Assembly (NCBI GenBank): GCA_946482335.1 | Contig: CAMLRG010000226.1 | Span: forward strand, 1-8,339 | Origin: an uncultured Duganella sp. | GTDB taxonomy: Bacteria > Pseudomonadota > Gammaproteobacteria > Burkholderiales > Burkholderiaceae | DNA: 8,339 nucleotides | Direction: 5' to 3' | Shown: positions 1 to 7,753 of the stretch, piece after piece | Numbering within the stretch: the first letter of the stretch is position 1 | Layout: each line of letters starts with the position of its first letter | The notes under the pieces: model-generated | Told to the model about the DNA's origin: nothing | What the model saw: only the letters and a program-made list of their open reading frames with translations | Databases searched by the model: none | Translations under genes and position numbers: made by a program

Positions 1-212
1 TCCTGCCCGCTGTCTTCATTGCCGCTGCCAAGGTCGTACTCGCACAGGATCACGTCGAAGCGCTTGTTGGTGAGCTGGCGGATCGCGGTACCGGAGCTGA
101 CGGCGTACTCGATGCGCGTGATCGAAGCCTGGTTCAGCATATTGTGCAGGTTGCCCCGCATTGCCGGATTGGGGTCGATGATCAGCACCGACAGGTCGCT
201 ATACGATTGCAT
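1..212 (-). CDS. Response regulator receiver protein, second tandem copy (3' part outside window)
   Basis: This is the first 70 or so residues of a receiver-domain protein; the rest lies beyond the left edge. The ATG is the complement of 210-212, and the protein starts MQSYSDLSVLIIDPNPAMRG. Over the first 63 residues about 42 are identical, without gaps, to the complete regulator encoded just upstream, so the two are tandem paralogs. The start is 11 bp after the stop of that gene, which suggests co-transcription. Only a weak Shine-Dalgarno-like AAGAGA lies upstream. As in the neighbour, the strand-3 motif reads RFDVILCEYDLGS. This puts Glu58 where CheY-type receivers have the phospho-acceptor Asp, and the first acidic motif is IIDPN instead of the usual D-D pair. 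Whether it also carries C-terminal TPR repeats cannot be seen. The receiver fold assignment is firm; output and partner are unknown. Confidence 0.85.
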   Translation of the reverse strand, partial: MQSYSDLSVLIIDPNPAMRGNLHNMLNQASITRIEYAVSSGTAIRQLTNKRFDVILCEYDLGSGNEDSGQ

Positions 213-223
213 TGCCTGGTCTC

Positions 224-1834
224 TTATTGTTTGCCCCGCAGGGTGACATATTGCGATGATAACGCAGCCAGCATCGGATGCTGCGGATCGGCCTGGCGCA
301 AGCGCACCAGCACGGTGGCGCACTGTTCGCCCAGCGCCGCGTCCCAGCCGCTGTCGCCCATCAGGCGCAGCATGGCGGACGCCAGCGCCGACATCAGGCC
401 GGCATTGTCGGGCCGCCGCCGCACCGCCGCCCGCAAGACCTGGATGGCGCCGCGCTGGTCGCCCTGGCCGCTGCGCAGCGCCGCTTGCCGCACCAGCCCG
501 TCGAGATAGCGTTCCACGCTTTCGCCTTCATTGTGCGCCAGGTCGGCGCGGCCCGCACGTTCGTAGACCGCCAGCGTTTGCGCTTCGCTCACGCCGCTGG
601 TGGGGTCGCCCGCCAAGGCATCGAGCAAGGCCATGCCTTGCTCGTCCATGCCATGCTGCAGGCAGTGCTGCGCCACGCCGAGCTTCAAGCCGCCCGACAG
701 GCCCTGGGCGTCACCGGCGGCACGGGCGGCGTTGGCCAGCTCCGCCTGCGCTGCCTCAGGCTTGCCGTTCAGCTCATGCAGCAGGGCGGCGGCGTAGGCT
801 TTGCACGCATCAGTGGCCGCGCCGCTGCGCGCCGAGCGCTCCAGTTCGCGCAAGACGCTGGCGGCGCCGCCCGCGTTGCCCTGTTCGGTCAAGGTCCGTA
901 CCAGGCTCACATGGTCTTCCGGATTGCGGAATTCGGAATATTTGGACTTGGACACCACTTGCCTGAAGGTTTTCTCGGCCGCATCGAAGTCCCCGGCGTC
1001 CAGCGCCATCTGGCCGAGCTGGCGCAAACGCCGCACCATATGGGGCGAGATGGCGACCGCCGTTTCCAGCGCCGCGCGGGCCTCGGCCGGATGGCCCAGC
1101 GCCTCCTGGGTCCGGGCCAGCAAATCGTAGGCGGCAACGAATTTGGGATTGTCGTCGATCAATTGCTGCAGGGTTTGCAGGGCGGCCGCGAATTCCCCCT
1201 GCAGGTGCTGGCAGCGCGCCAGCCCCAGCAAGGCCCAGCCCAGCGGACGGGTTTCCAGGATGTCGCGGTAAGTGGCTTCCGCCTGTCCCAATTCGCCCAA
1301 GGCGGCGTGCGCTTCGGCCCGCAGCCGCGTGCACTCGGTGGCATAGCGCGGGTTGGCCGCCGCCGAGACTTCCGCCGCCAGGATCGCTTCGCGCAGGCGG
1401 CCTTGCTCGAGCATCTGGTGCACCGGGAGCAGGGCGGCACGCCGGTCCACCGCGCGGGCAATGCGCTGGGCCAGCACTTCCACGGTGAACGGCTTGAGGA
1501 TGTAATCGGTCGGCGTCAGTTCGGCCGCACTGACGACTTTGCTGTACACCCCTTCGGTGGTCAGCATGATGAAGATGGTGGAAGGGGCGATCAGATGGTG
1601 GTGCCGCAAATCTTCCAGCAACTGCTGGCCATCCTGGCCTGGTTCGCTGCCCAGGTCGTATTCGCAGAGGATGAGGTCGAAGCGCCGCTTTTCCAGCTGG
1701 CGGATGGCGGTGCCGGCGTTCACGCCATGTTCGATGCGGGAAATGCCCAGCTGGGTCAGCATATTGTGCAAACCGGACCGCAAATGCTGGTTCGGATCAA
1801 CGATCAGGACTGACAGGGCGCTATATTCTCGCAT
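224..1834 (-). CDS. Receiver-TPR protein (atypical response regulator, 536 aa)
   Basis: A cytoplasmic signalling protein with an N-terminal CheY-like receiver (about residues 6-128) and a long all-helical C-terminal part (about 140-530). That part is rich in Ala, Leu, Gln and Arg and reads as tetratricopeptide-like repeats, for example residues 196-228, 233-264, 267-296 and 447-478. No DNA-binding or enzymatic output domain is visible, so the TPR part probably mediates protein contacts. Receiver landmarks are Asp13 in IVDPN, Thr92 in MLTTE and Lys114-Pro115 in ILKPF. The expected phospho-acceptor after strand 3 is Glu58 (FDLILCEYDLG), and the second Mg-binding acid is replaced by Pro14, so normal Asp phosphorylation is doubtful. 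The ATG at 1834 is chosen because an in-frame TGA lies a few codons upstream and the paralog starts in the same way. No good ribosome binding site precedes it. A weak minus-strand -10-like TATTCT is complementary to 1864-1869. It is followed 11 bp later by its paralog. The TPR assignment is by eye. Confidence 0.88.
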   Translation of the reverse strand: MREYSALSVLIVDPNQHLRSGLHNMLTQLGISRIEHGVNAGTAIRQLEKRRFDLILCEYDLGSEPGQDGQQLLEDLRHHHLIAPSTIFIMLTTEGVYSKVVSAAELTPTDYILKPFTVEVLAQRIARAVDRRAALLPVHQMLEQGRLREAILAAEVSAAANPRYATECTRLRAEAHAALGELGQAEATYRDILETRPLGWALLGLARCQHLQGEFAAALQTLQQLIDDNPKFVAAYDLLARTQEALGHPAEARAALETAVAISPHMVRRLRQLGQMALDAGDFDAAEKTFRQVVSKSKYSEFRNPEDHVSLVRTLTEQGNAGGAASVLRELERSARSGAATDACKAYAAALLHELNGKPEAAQAELANAARAAGDAQGLSGGLKLGVAQHCLQHGMDEQGMALLDALAGDPTSGVSEAQTLAVYERAGRADLAHNEGESVERYLDGLVRQAALRSGQGDQRGAIQVLRAAVRRRPDNAGLMSALASAMLRLMGDSGWDAALGEQCATVLVRLRQADPQHPMLAALSSQYVTLRGKQ

Positions 1835-1936
1835 TTTCGGGGCAATAAGCCGTCATGGAAGGGAGAATACCGCAAGGGCGCGCAAAAAACAGGCACTTGC
1901 CAGGCGAATGTTGCTTTCGGACCAATCAGGGAAGGG

Positions 1937-1965
1937 TGGGAAGCGCGGGCTGAAACAAGTATAAT
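1937..1965 (+). promoter_or_regulatory. Putative sigma-70 promoter of purL
   Basis: A perfect -10 hexamer TATAAT is at 1960-1965. With a 17-nt spacer the -35 position is TGGGAA (1937-1942), which matches TTGACA in only three of six bases. The expected transcription start is near 1972, giving an untranslated leader of about 80 nt before the purL ATG. The rest of the 220-bp divergent region (1835-2054) shows no operator I recognise. The -10 is convincing by sequence; the -35 and the start point are inferred. Confidence 0.5.
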
Positions 1966-2023
1966 GTCGGCAAATCGAAATACCGCAAGACCAGTCAGCT
2001 CGTGCACAGTATTCTTTTAATCC

Positions 2024-2036
2024 GCAGCTACGCTGC
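2024..2036 (+). promoter_or_regulatory. Small hairpin in the purL leader
   Basis: GCAGC-TAC-GCTGC can form a 5-bp stem with a 3-nt loop, ending 18 nt before the purL start codon. It lies where a 5' leader structure could affect ribosome access, and no Shine-Dalgarno motif is present between it and the ATG. A stem this short is expected by chance, so any function is speculative. Confidence 0.2.
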
Positions 2037-2054
2037 ATTCTTCACGCCCCCACT

Positions 2055-5000
2055 ATGTTGATTCTGCCGGGTTCCAACGCCCTGTCCTCCTTCCGTAGCC
2101 AACGCCTCCTCAACCAGCTTCAAGCAGTTTTGCCGTCCATTACGTCGGTCCAAGCCCGCTTTATCCACTTCGTCGATTGCGCCTCGGCCTTGTCCGACGA
2201 TGACTTGACCCGCCTGAACGGCTTGCTGACCTATGGCGAGCCTGCCTTGCCGGAACTGGCCGACGGTGTGGTGGAAGAGTTCGTCGTCATCCCCCGTTTC
2301 GGCACCATTTCGCCATGGGCGTCGAAAGCCACCGACATCGTGCACAATTGCGGCATGGCGCACATCCACCGCGTCGAGCGCGGCGTTGCCTACCGTGTGA
2401 GCCTGAAGGGCGGCATCCTGGGCACCGGCCTGGGCGCCGCCAGGAAACTGGACAGCGAGCAGGCGCAAGCCGTCGCCGCCTTGCTGCATGACCGTATGAC
2501 CGAATCGGTTCTGCGTCATCCCGACCAGGCCGCGGGCCTGTTCACCAGCCTGGAAGCGAAGCCGCTGGAAACCATCGACGTGGTGGGCGCCGGCCGGACG
2601 GCACTGGAAAAGGCCAATACGGACCTGGGCCTGGCAATGTCGGACGATGAAATCGATTACCTGCTGGAAGCGTTCACCAACGCCAAGCGCAACCCGACCG
2701 ACGTCGAGCTGATGATGTTCGCCCAGGCGAACTCCGAGCATTGCCGCCACAAGATCTTCAACGCCGACTGGACCATCGATGGCGTGGCGCAGGAAATGTC
2801 GCTGTTCAAGATGATCAAGAACACGCACCAGCAGAACCCGCGCGGCACCATCGTGGCCTATTCGGACAACTCCTCCATCATCGAAGGCGCGGAAGTGACC
2901 CGCTTTTACCCGCGCGAAGGGCAGGAATACGCGCCGTCCACCGAACTGGTGCATACCCTGATGAAGGTGGAAACCCACAACCACCCGACCGCGATTTCCC
3001 CATTCCCGGGTGCGTCGACCGGTGCCGGTGGGGAAATCCGCGACGAAGGCGCGACCGGCCGTGGCTCCAAACCGAAAGCCGGCCTGACGGGCTTCACCGT
3101 CTCCAACCTGATGATCCCAGGGGCTGTGCAAGCCTGGGAAAACGCTGCCTGCGTGACCGCCGGTGCCAGCCAGCGCGACACCAGCCAGGTGTACGGCAAG
3201 CCCGAGCGGATCGCTTCGCCGCTGCAAATCATGATCGAAGGCCCGCTCGGTGGCGCCGCGTTCTCGAACGAATTCGGCCGTCCGGTGCTGGGCGGCTATT
3301 TCCGGACCTATGAACAGAATATCGGCAAGCTGTTCGCCGGTGCCAACGATACCGTGTTCGGCTACCACAAGCCGATCATGATCGCTGGCGGGATTGGCAA
3401 TATTTCGGCCCAGCATACCCACAAGAACGATATCCCGGTGGGCAGCCTGCTGATCCAACTGGGCGGCCCCGGCATGCGCATCGGCATGGGCGGTTCGGCC
3501 GCGTCCTCGATGGTGACCGGCACCAACACCGCCGACCTGGACTTCGATTCCGTCCAGCGCGGCAACCCGGAAATGGAGCGCCGCGCCCAGGAAGTCATCA
3601 ACGGCTGCTGGCAGCTGGGGGGCAAGAACCCCATCATTTCGATCCACGACGTGGGCGCGGGCGGCTTGTCGAATGCCTTCCCGGAAATCACCAATGACGC
3701 CAAGCGCGGCGCCATCTTCGACTTGCGCAAGGTGCCGCTGGAGGAGTCCGGCATGGCGCCCAAGGAAATCTGGTCCAATGAATCGCAGGAGCGCTATGTG
3801 CTGGCGATCGCCCCGGCCGACCTGGCCGTGTTCCAGGCCCTGTGCGAGCGCGAGCGCTGCCCGTTCGCCGTGGTCGGCGTCGCAACGGAAGAGCGCCAGC
3901 TGAAAGTGGTCGACCCGGAAATGGGCAACAACCCGGTCGACATGCCGATGGAAGTATTGCTGGGCAAACCGCCGAAGATGCACCGCGACGTCAAGCACGT
4001 GCAAAACGAGCTGCCGGCGATCGACTTGACCGGCATTGAGCTGGAAGAGGCCGCCAAGCGCGTGCTGCTGCTGCCGACCGTGGCCGACAAGAGCTTCCTG
4101 ATCACCATTGGCGACCGCACGGTGGGCGGCATGTCGGTGCGCGACCAGATGGTCGGCCCATGGCAGGTGCCGGTGGCCGATTGCGCCGTCACCACCCTGA
4201 GCTACGATGGCTACGTGGGCGAAGCGATGGCCATGGGCGAACGCACGCCGCTGGCGGTGATCGATGCGCCAGCCTCCGGCCGCATGGCAGTGGGCGAGAC
4301 CGTGACCAACCTGGCGGCGGCGCCGATCGGCGATATTTCCGACATCAAGCTGTCGGCCAACTGGATGGCTGCCTGCGGCCAGCCCGGCCAGGATGCGGCA
4401 CTGTTCGACACCGTCAAGGCGGTGGGGATGGAATTGTGCCCGGCATTGGGCCTGTCGATCCCGGTCGGCAAGGATTCGCTGTCAATGCGCACCACCTGGA
4501 AGGATGGGGGCGCGGACAAGGCCGTGATTTCGCCGGTGTCCCTGATCGTCTCCGGTTTCTCGCCGGTCTACGATGTGCGCAAGTCGCTGACGCCGCAGAT
4601 CCGCACCGATCTGGGCGAAACGTCGCTGATCGTCATCGATCTGGGCCGCGGCAAGAACCGCATGGGCGCTTCGGCGCTGGCGCAAGTCATGGGCCAGCTG
4701 GGCAATTCCGTGCCGGACGTCGATGCGCCGGAAGACTTGAAGGGCTTCTTCAACGCCATCCAGCAACTGAACAAGGAAGGCAAGCTGCTGGCTTACCACG
4801 ACCGTTCGGATGGCGGCCTGTTTGCCACCCTGGTCGAGATGGCCTTTGCCGGCCGCGCCGGCCTGTCCGTCAACCTGGACATGCTGACCCTGGGCGAAGA
4901 GGGCGCCATCGACCATGGCGATGCCAAGAACTGGGCCGGGCAGGTGGCTGAGCGCCGCAACGAACTGACCCTGGCGGCCTTGTTCAATGAAGAATTGGGC

Positions 5001-6098
5001 GCCGTGATCCAGGTCCGCGCCGAGGAAAAGTCGGCGGTGATGGACGTGCTGCGCTCCCACAACCTGGGTGCATGCAGCCATATTATCGGCAAACCGAACG
5101 ACCGCGGTGTGGTTGAGTTCACCCGCGATGCGAAGATCATTTATTCGCAGCCGCGCGCCGATCTGCACCGCCTGTGGAGCGAGACCAGCTGGCGCATTTC
5201 CCGTGTCCGCGAAAACCCGGCCACTGCCGATGCCGAATATGATCGCTTGCTGGACCTGGCCGATCCGGGCATGCAGCCGAAGATCACCTTCGACCTGGCA
5301 GACAACGTGGCGGCGCCTTTCCTGGCCAGCGGCGTACGCCCGCGCGTCGCCATCCTGCGCGAGCAGGGCGTGAATTCCCATATCGAGACCGCCTGGGCCA
5401 TGCACCGCGCCGGCTTTGCGGCGGTCGACGTGCACATGAGCGACCTGATTTCCCGCCGCGTTTCGCTGCAGGATTTCCAGGGCATTATCGCGGTCGGCGG
5501 CTTCTCCTATGGCGACGTCTTGGGTGCTGGTGAAGGCTGGGCTAAATCGATCCTGTTCAATCCGGAAATGGCCGAGCAATTTGCCCAATTCTTCCAGCGT
5601 CAGGATACGTTCGGCCTGGGTATTTGCAATGGCTGCCAGATGATGTCCAACCTGAAATCGCTGATTCCCGGTGCACATGCCTGGCCTAAATTCACCACGA
5701 ATAAATCCGAAAAATTCGAGGCGCGCTTCTCGATGGTCGAAGTATTGGATTCGCCGTCGATTTTCCTGCAAGGCATGGCCGGCACCCAGACGCCGATCGC
5801 AATTGCGCACGGCGAAGGTTTTGCCGATTTCAGCCAGACCGGGAATATGAATGAGGTCATTGGCGCGCTGCGCTTTGTCGATAATCAAGGCGCCGCCACC
5901 GAAACCTATCCATATAACCCGAATGGTTCGCCACAGGGCCTGACCGCGGTGACCACGGCCGATGGCCGCTTCACCGTCATGATGCCGCATCCGGAGCGTG
6001 TTTCCCGCACGGTCCAGAACTCCTGGCATCCGGACGGCTGGGGCGAGGATTCGCCTTGGGCCCGCATGTGGGGCAATGCGCGCAAGTTCATCGGCTAA
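2055..6098 (+). CDS. purL: Phosphoribosylformylglycinamidine synthase (single-chain FGAM synthase)
   Basis: Catalyses the fourth step of de novo purine synthesis: FGAR, glutamine and ATP give FGAM, glutamate, ADP and phosphate, in the cytosol. At 1347 aa it is the large single-chain type of Gram-negative bacteria (E. coli about 1295 aa), not the split PurS/PurQ/PurL complex. The order is an N-terminal PurS-like domain (about 1-160), a linker, two FGAM-synthase/AIRS-like halves, and a class I glutaminase from about residue 1097. Visible motifs are NSEHCRH (226-232), KVETHNHP (304-311), [10 protein letters not shown] (531-540), GKDSLSM (805-811) and HDRSDGGL (915-922). The glutaminase triad is Cys1191 (GICNGCQ), His1312 and Glu1314 (PHPER). 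No frameshift or missing key residue was seen. The ATG at 2055 gives the family-typical N-terminus [14 protein letters not shown], although the preceding bases (ACGCCCCCACT) contain no Shine-Dalgarno motif. The gene stands alone, with its own likely promoter and terminator. Confidence 0.98.
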   Translation: MLILPGSNALSSFRSQRLLNQLQAVLPSITSVQARFIHFVDCASALSDDDLTRLNGLLTYGEPALPELADGVVEEFVVIPRFGTISPWASKATDIVHNCGMAHIHRVERGVAYRVSLKGGILGTGLGAARKLDSEQAQAVAALLHDRMTESVLRHPDQAAGLFTSLEAKPLETIDVVGAGRTALEKANTDLGLAMSDDEIDYLLEAFTNAKRNPTDVELMMFAQANSEHCRHKIFNADWTIDGVAQEMSLFKMIKNTHQQNPRGTIVAYSDNSSIIEGAEVTRFYPREGQEYAPSTELVHTLMKVETHNHPTAISPFPGASTGAGGEIRDEGATGRGSKPKAGLTGFTVSNLMIPGAVQAWENAACVTAGASQRDTSQVYGKPERIASPLQIMIEGPLGGAAFSNEFGRPVLGGYFRTYEQNIGKLFAGANDTVFGYHKPIMIAGGIGNISAQHTHKNDIPVGSLLIQLGGPGMRIGMGGSAASSMVTGTNTADLDFDSVQRGNPEMERRAQEVINGCWQLGGKNPIISIHDVGAGGLSNAFPEITNDAKRGAIFDLRKVPLEESGMAPKEIWSNESQERYVLAIAPADLAVFQALCERERCPFAVVGVATEERQLKVVDPEMGNNPVDMPMEVLLGKPPKMHRDVKHVQNELPAIDLTGIELEEAAKRVLLLPTVADKSFLITIGDRTVGGMSVRDQMVGPWQVPVADCAVTTLSYDGYVGEAMAMGERTPLAVIDAPASGRMAVGETVTNLAAAPIGDISDIKLSANWMAACGQPGQDAALFDTVKAVGMELCPALGLSIPVGKDSLSMRTTWKDGGADKAVISPVSLIVSGFSPVYDVRKSLTPQIRTDLGETSLIVIDLGRGKNRMGASALAQVMGQLGNSVPDVDAPEDLKGFFNAIQQLNKEGKLLAYHDRSDGGLFATLVEMAFAGRAGLSVNLDMLTLGEEGAIDHGDAKNWAGQVAERRNELTLAALFNEELGAVIQVRAEEKSAVMDVLRSHNLGACSHIIGKPNDRGVVEFTRDAKIIYSQPRADLHRLWSETSWRISRVRENPATADAEYDRLLDLADPGMQPKITFDLADNVAAPFLASGVRPRVAILREQGVNSHIETAWAMHRAGFAAVDVHMSDLISRRVSLQDFQGIIAVGGFSYGDVLGAGEGWAKSILFNPEMAEQFAQFFQRQDTFGLGICNGCQMMSNLKSLIPGAHAWPKFTTNKSEKFEARFSMVEVLDSPSIFLQGMAGTQTPIAIAHGEGFADFSQTGNMNEVIGALRFVDNQGAATETYPYNPNGSPQGLTAVTTADGRFTVMMPHPERVSRTVQNSWHPDGWGEDSPWARMWGNARKFIG

Positions 6099-6116
6099 GC
6101 GTCATTCCGTACCACC

Positions 6117-6153
6117 GCGAGAAAAAGCCGGGCTCAGCCCGGCTTTTTCTCGC
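6117..6153. terminator. Bidirectional intrinsic terminator between purL and alkD
   Basis: A perfect 17-bp inverted repeat with a TCA loop: the GC core GCCGGGC/GCCCGGC is flanked by an A5 tract on the left and a T5 tract on the right, and the outer arms GCGAG/CTCGC also pair. It begins 19 nt after the purL stop codon and ends 43 nt before the stop of the converging alkD gene. Because the A and T tracts are symmetrical, it should work in both directions and serve both genes. Confidence 0.93.
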
Positions 6154-6195
6154 CCCTTTACGCCAGCAACTGGCACGATCGCGCCAGGACGCGGC

Positions 6196-6849
6196 TTAAA
6201 GGTGCTTCGCCGCCTCCCTTCGGCTGAGAGGCGCCAGGGCGGCGCCGGGGCCGGCAAGGAAATCGCGGACTGCCTGCGGGGCGTGCCAGGCGTAATCGCG
6301 CAAGGCCCAGCCGACCGCCTTCTGGATGAAGAATTCCCGCTCGTGCCCACAGGCCAGAGCGTAGCGGAACAGGCGCTGCTCGTCGGTAAGCCCGCGCCAG
6401 CCCAGCTGATGCAGCAGGGCGATCCGGCGCACCCAGAAATCGGTGTCTTCCAGCGCCGCATCCATCATGTCATGTCCGCCGCGCAAGACATCGCCGACAA
6501 TTGCCGCGACGGCATCGACGGTATCCCACCAAGGTTTATTGCGCGCCAGCGCGATTAATCCCGGCAAGTCGCCGGCCGATAATGCGCGCCAATGATGCGC
6601 GAGTATATCCAGCGCCGCGTATTGATATTCGCGCTCCGGCAGAGACCATAATTCCCCGGCCACGGCGAATAGATTGCCGGCGGGCGCGCCGCGCAAACTC
6701 CGTGCAATCGGCCGGGTCGCCGCGCGCCGGATTGGCGTGGGAATGCCGAGAAATTCGAATTGGCCGCGCATATACGCGCGCATGGCCGGCGCACGGGCCG
6801 GATCGGCCAGCGCCGCGAGGGCGGCGACAATATCTTTGGTGGTGGACAT
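6196..6849 (-). CDS. alkD: AlkD-family DNA-7-methylguanine glycosylase (DNA alkylation repair)
   Basis: A base-excision repair glycosylase of the HEAT-like-repeat AlkD family, which removes positively charged alkylated purines such as 7-methylguanine and 3-methyladenine from DNA. With the start at 6849 the protein has 217 aa, close to the Bacillus cereus AlkD as I recall it. Diagnostic motifs are WSLPEREYQYAALDI (68-82), NKPWWDTVDAV (104-114), FFIQKAVGWALRDYA (173-187) and the C-terminal LAPLSRREAAKHL. Residues matching the B. cereus catalytic or DNA-contact set are all present: Trp108, Asp112, Arg142 and Trp181. I chose the start MSTTKDIV because it aligns with the family. In-frame ATGs at 6879 and 6909 would add 10 or 20 residues encoded across the upstream terminator hairpin. 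None of the three starts has a Shine-Dalgarno sequence; the chosen one is preceded by a T-rich tract. Its stop faces the purL stop across a shared terminator. Family is secure; start and promoter are uncertain. Confidence 0.9.
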   Translation of the reverse strand: MSTTKDIVAALAALADPARAPAMRAYMRGQFEFLGIPTPIRRAATRPIARSLRGAPAGNLFAVAGELWSLPEREYQYAALDILAHHWRALSAGDLPGLIALARNKPWWDTVDAVAAIVGDVLRGGHDMMDAALEDTDFWVRRIALLHQLGWRGLTDEQRLFRYALACGHEREFFIQKAVGWALRDYAWHAPQAVRDFLAGPGAALAPLSRREAAKHL

Positions 6850-6852
6850 AAT

Positions 6853-6876
6853 AAAAAAGCGCCCCGCGGGGCGCTT
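6853..6876 (-). terminator. Intrinsic terminator of the parvulin genes
   Basis: Positions 6857-6876 form a perfect 20-nt palindrome, AAGCGCCCCG/CGGGGCGCTT, giving an 8-bp stem with a CGCG loop. Read on the minus strand it is followed by a run of six T (complement of 6853-6858). It lies 39 nt after the stop of the upstream parvulin gene, so it should end that transcript. Its T tract finishes only 3 nt before the alkD start codon. Confidence 0.88.
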
Positions 6877-6915
6877 CATGGGCAACCGCCGCGCACGGCG
6901 CAACGGCATGCCGAT

Positions 6916-7692
6916 TTATTGCACCTTGGCCTTGGCAACCAGCTGGTCGCGGTAAGCCGCCACTTTACGCTGGGTCAGCGATTCCGCGATCTGGGGCTTG
7001 ATCTCTTCCAGCGCAGGCACCTTGGCGGCACGGCTGCCTTCCAGCTTGATCACGTGGTAACCGAACTGCGATTGCACTGGTTTGTCGGTGATCTGGCCGT
7101 CTTTCAGGGCCACCATGGCGTCGCCGAACGGCTTCACGTAGTTGCTCGCCGGAGCCCAGTCGAGGTCGCCGCCGTTGGCCGCAGAACCTGGATCCAGCGA
7201 TGCCTTGGCCAAGTCTTCGAACTTGGCGCCGCCTTTCAGCTTGGCGATGATGTCGGTCGCTTCCTTTTCGGTCTTCACCAGGATGTGGCGGGCATGGTAT
7301 TCCTTGTCGCCCTTGGATGCCTTGAACTGGTCGTAGGCAGCCTTGATTTCGGCGTCGCTGACCGGGTTCTTCTTGACGTAATCGACCAGCAGGGCACGGA
7401 TCAGGGTGTCCTGGCGAGCCTGCTCGAGGGCGTCCTTGACGTCCTTGTTGGCGGCAACGCCCTGCTTGGTGGCTTCCTGCACCAGCACTTCGCGGCCGAT
7501 CAGGGATTTCTTGATCATTTCGCGCAACTGTGGGGTGTCGGGCTGGCCCTGGGCGGCCGCTTGTTTGACGGCCGCTTCCATCTGGGCGGCTGGGATGGCT
7601 TTGCCGTTCACGGTTGCGACGTTCTGGGCGAAAGCAGGGCTTGCTGCAACTGCAATCAGTGCCAACAGCAGGGTGGCTGGTTTGAATTTCAT
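6916..7692 (-). CDS. Exported parvulin-type peptidyl-prolyl cis-trans isomerase (SurA/PpiC-like)
   Basis: A predicted periplasmic foldase of 258 aa that isomerises prolyl bonds and/or acts as a chaperone for exported proteins. Residues 1-22 are a signal peptide: positive MKFK, a hydrophobic core, and a cleavage site at SPAFA-QN with no lipobox Cys. Residues 27-125 are the helical SurA-N/PrsA-like chaperone arm, beginning VATVNGKAI. Residues 130-217 are the rotamase (parvulin) domain, with HARHILV (His133, His136), the family stretch GSAANGGDLDW (169-179) and FGYHVIKLEG (His213). The helical tail (about 226-258) ends AKAKVQ. The start at 7692 is set by the signal peptide and a good Shine-Dalgarno sequence (AAGGA, complement of 7698-7702, 5-nt spacing). 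An ATG 11 codons upstream would disrupt the signal peptide. It lies 61 nt after a tandem paralog, probably in the same operon, and ends at a strong terminator. The in vivo client is unknown. Confidence 0.93.
   Translation of the reverse strand: MKFKPATLLLALIAVAASPAFAQNVATVNGKAIPAAQMEAAVKQAAAQGQPDTPQLREMIKKSLIGREVLVQEATKQGVAANKDVKDALEQARQDTLIRALLVDYVKKNPVSDAEIKAAYDQFKASKGDKEYHARHILVKTEKEATDIIAKLKGGAKFEDLAKASLDPGSAANGGDLDWAPASNYVKPFGDAMVALKDGQITDKPVQSQFGYHVIKLEGSRAAKVPALEEIKPQIAESLTQRKVAAYRDQLVAKAKVQ
7205..7290. repeat. Highly conserved 86-nt core shared by the two parvulin genes
   Basis: This stretch matches 8043-8128 at 80 of 86 positions without gaps. It encodes the start of the rotamase domain, from RHILV to about FEDLAK. 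The identity (about 93%) is clearly above the rest of the pair, where protein identity is near 67%. It is coding sequence within a tandem gene duplication, not an independent repeat element. Confidence 0.8.
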
Positions 7693-7697
7693 AGTAT

Positions 7698-7702
7698 TCC
7701 TT
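7698..7702 (-). promoter_or_regulatory. Ribosome binding site that fixes the parvulin start
   Basis: Read on the minus strand the sequence is AAGGA, 5 nt before the ATG at 7692. This supports the signal-peptide start over the upstream in-frame ATG at 7725. It is the clearest Shine-Dalgarno sequence found for any gene in the window. Confidence 0.8.
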
Positions 7703-7715
7703 AGTTGAAATAATT

Positions 7716-7736
7716 CCGGCGCCACGAGGGCGCCGG
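7716..7736 (-). promoter_or_regulatory. GC-rich hairpin between the tandem parvulin genes
   Basis: CCGGCGCC and GGCGCCGG form a perfect 8-bp stem with a 5-nt loop, inside the 61-nt spacer between the two parvulin genes. On the minus strand it is followed by AATTATTTC, not a clean T run, so it is at best a weak terminator. It could be a partial attenuator or an mRNA processing or stabilising structure. It ends 23 nt before the downstream start codon, leaving the ribosome binding site free. Confidence 0.55.
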
Positions 7737-7753
7737 TTCAGGTCCGTGACCGA

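Noticed and set aside
278..1813. Long plus-strand open frame (about 511 codons) opposite the receiver-TPR gene
   Set aside because: It mirrors the GC-rich codon pattern of the real minus-strand gene, has a composition dominated by His, Gln, Arg and Gly, and shows no recognisable domain. The opposite strand encodes a clear receiver.
1880..1920. Possible sigma-54 promoter (CTGGCAAG on the minus strand) for the receiver-TPR gene
   Set aside because: The GG element has no matching GC at the required -12 distance; the sequence there is TT.
1835..2054. Riboswitch or PurR operator upstream of purL
   Set aside because: No conserved purine riboswitch core or PurR-like palindrome was recognised; only the TATAAT box and a short hairpin are visible.
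2028..4004. Long minus-strand open frame (about 658 codons) inside purL
   Set aside because: It is antisense to conserved purL motifs, has a His/Arg/Gly-rich composition without domains, and is expected by chance in high-GC genes.
4482..6029. Long minus-strand open frame (about 515 codons) inside the 3' half of purL
   Set aside because: Same reasoning: a shadow of the purL reading frame, with no family motif or ribosome binding site.
7690..7725. Upstream ATG at 7725 as the start of the parvulin gene
   Set aside because: It would add 11 residues before a well-formed signal peptide and lies within the intergenic hairpin; the ATG at 7692 has a good Shine-Dalgarno sequence.
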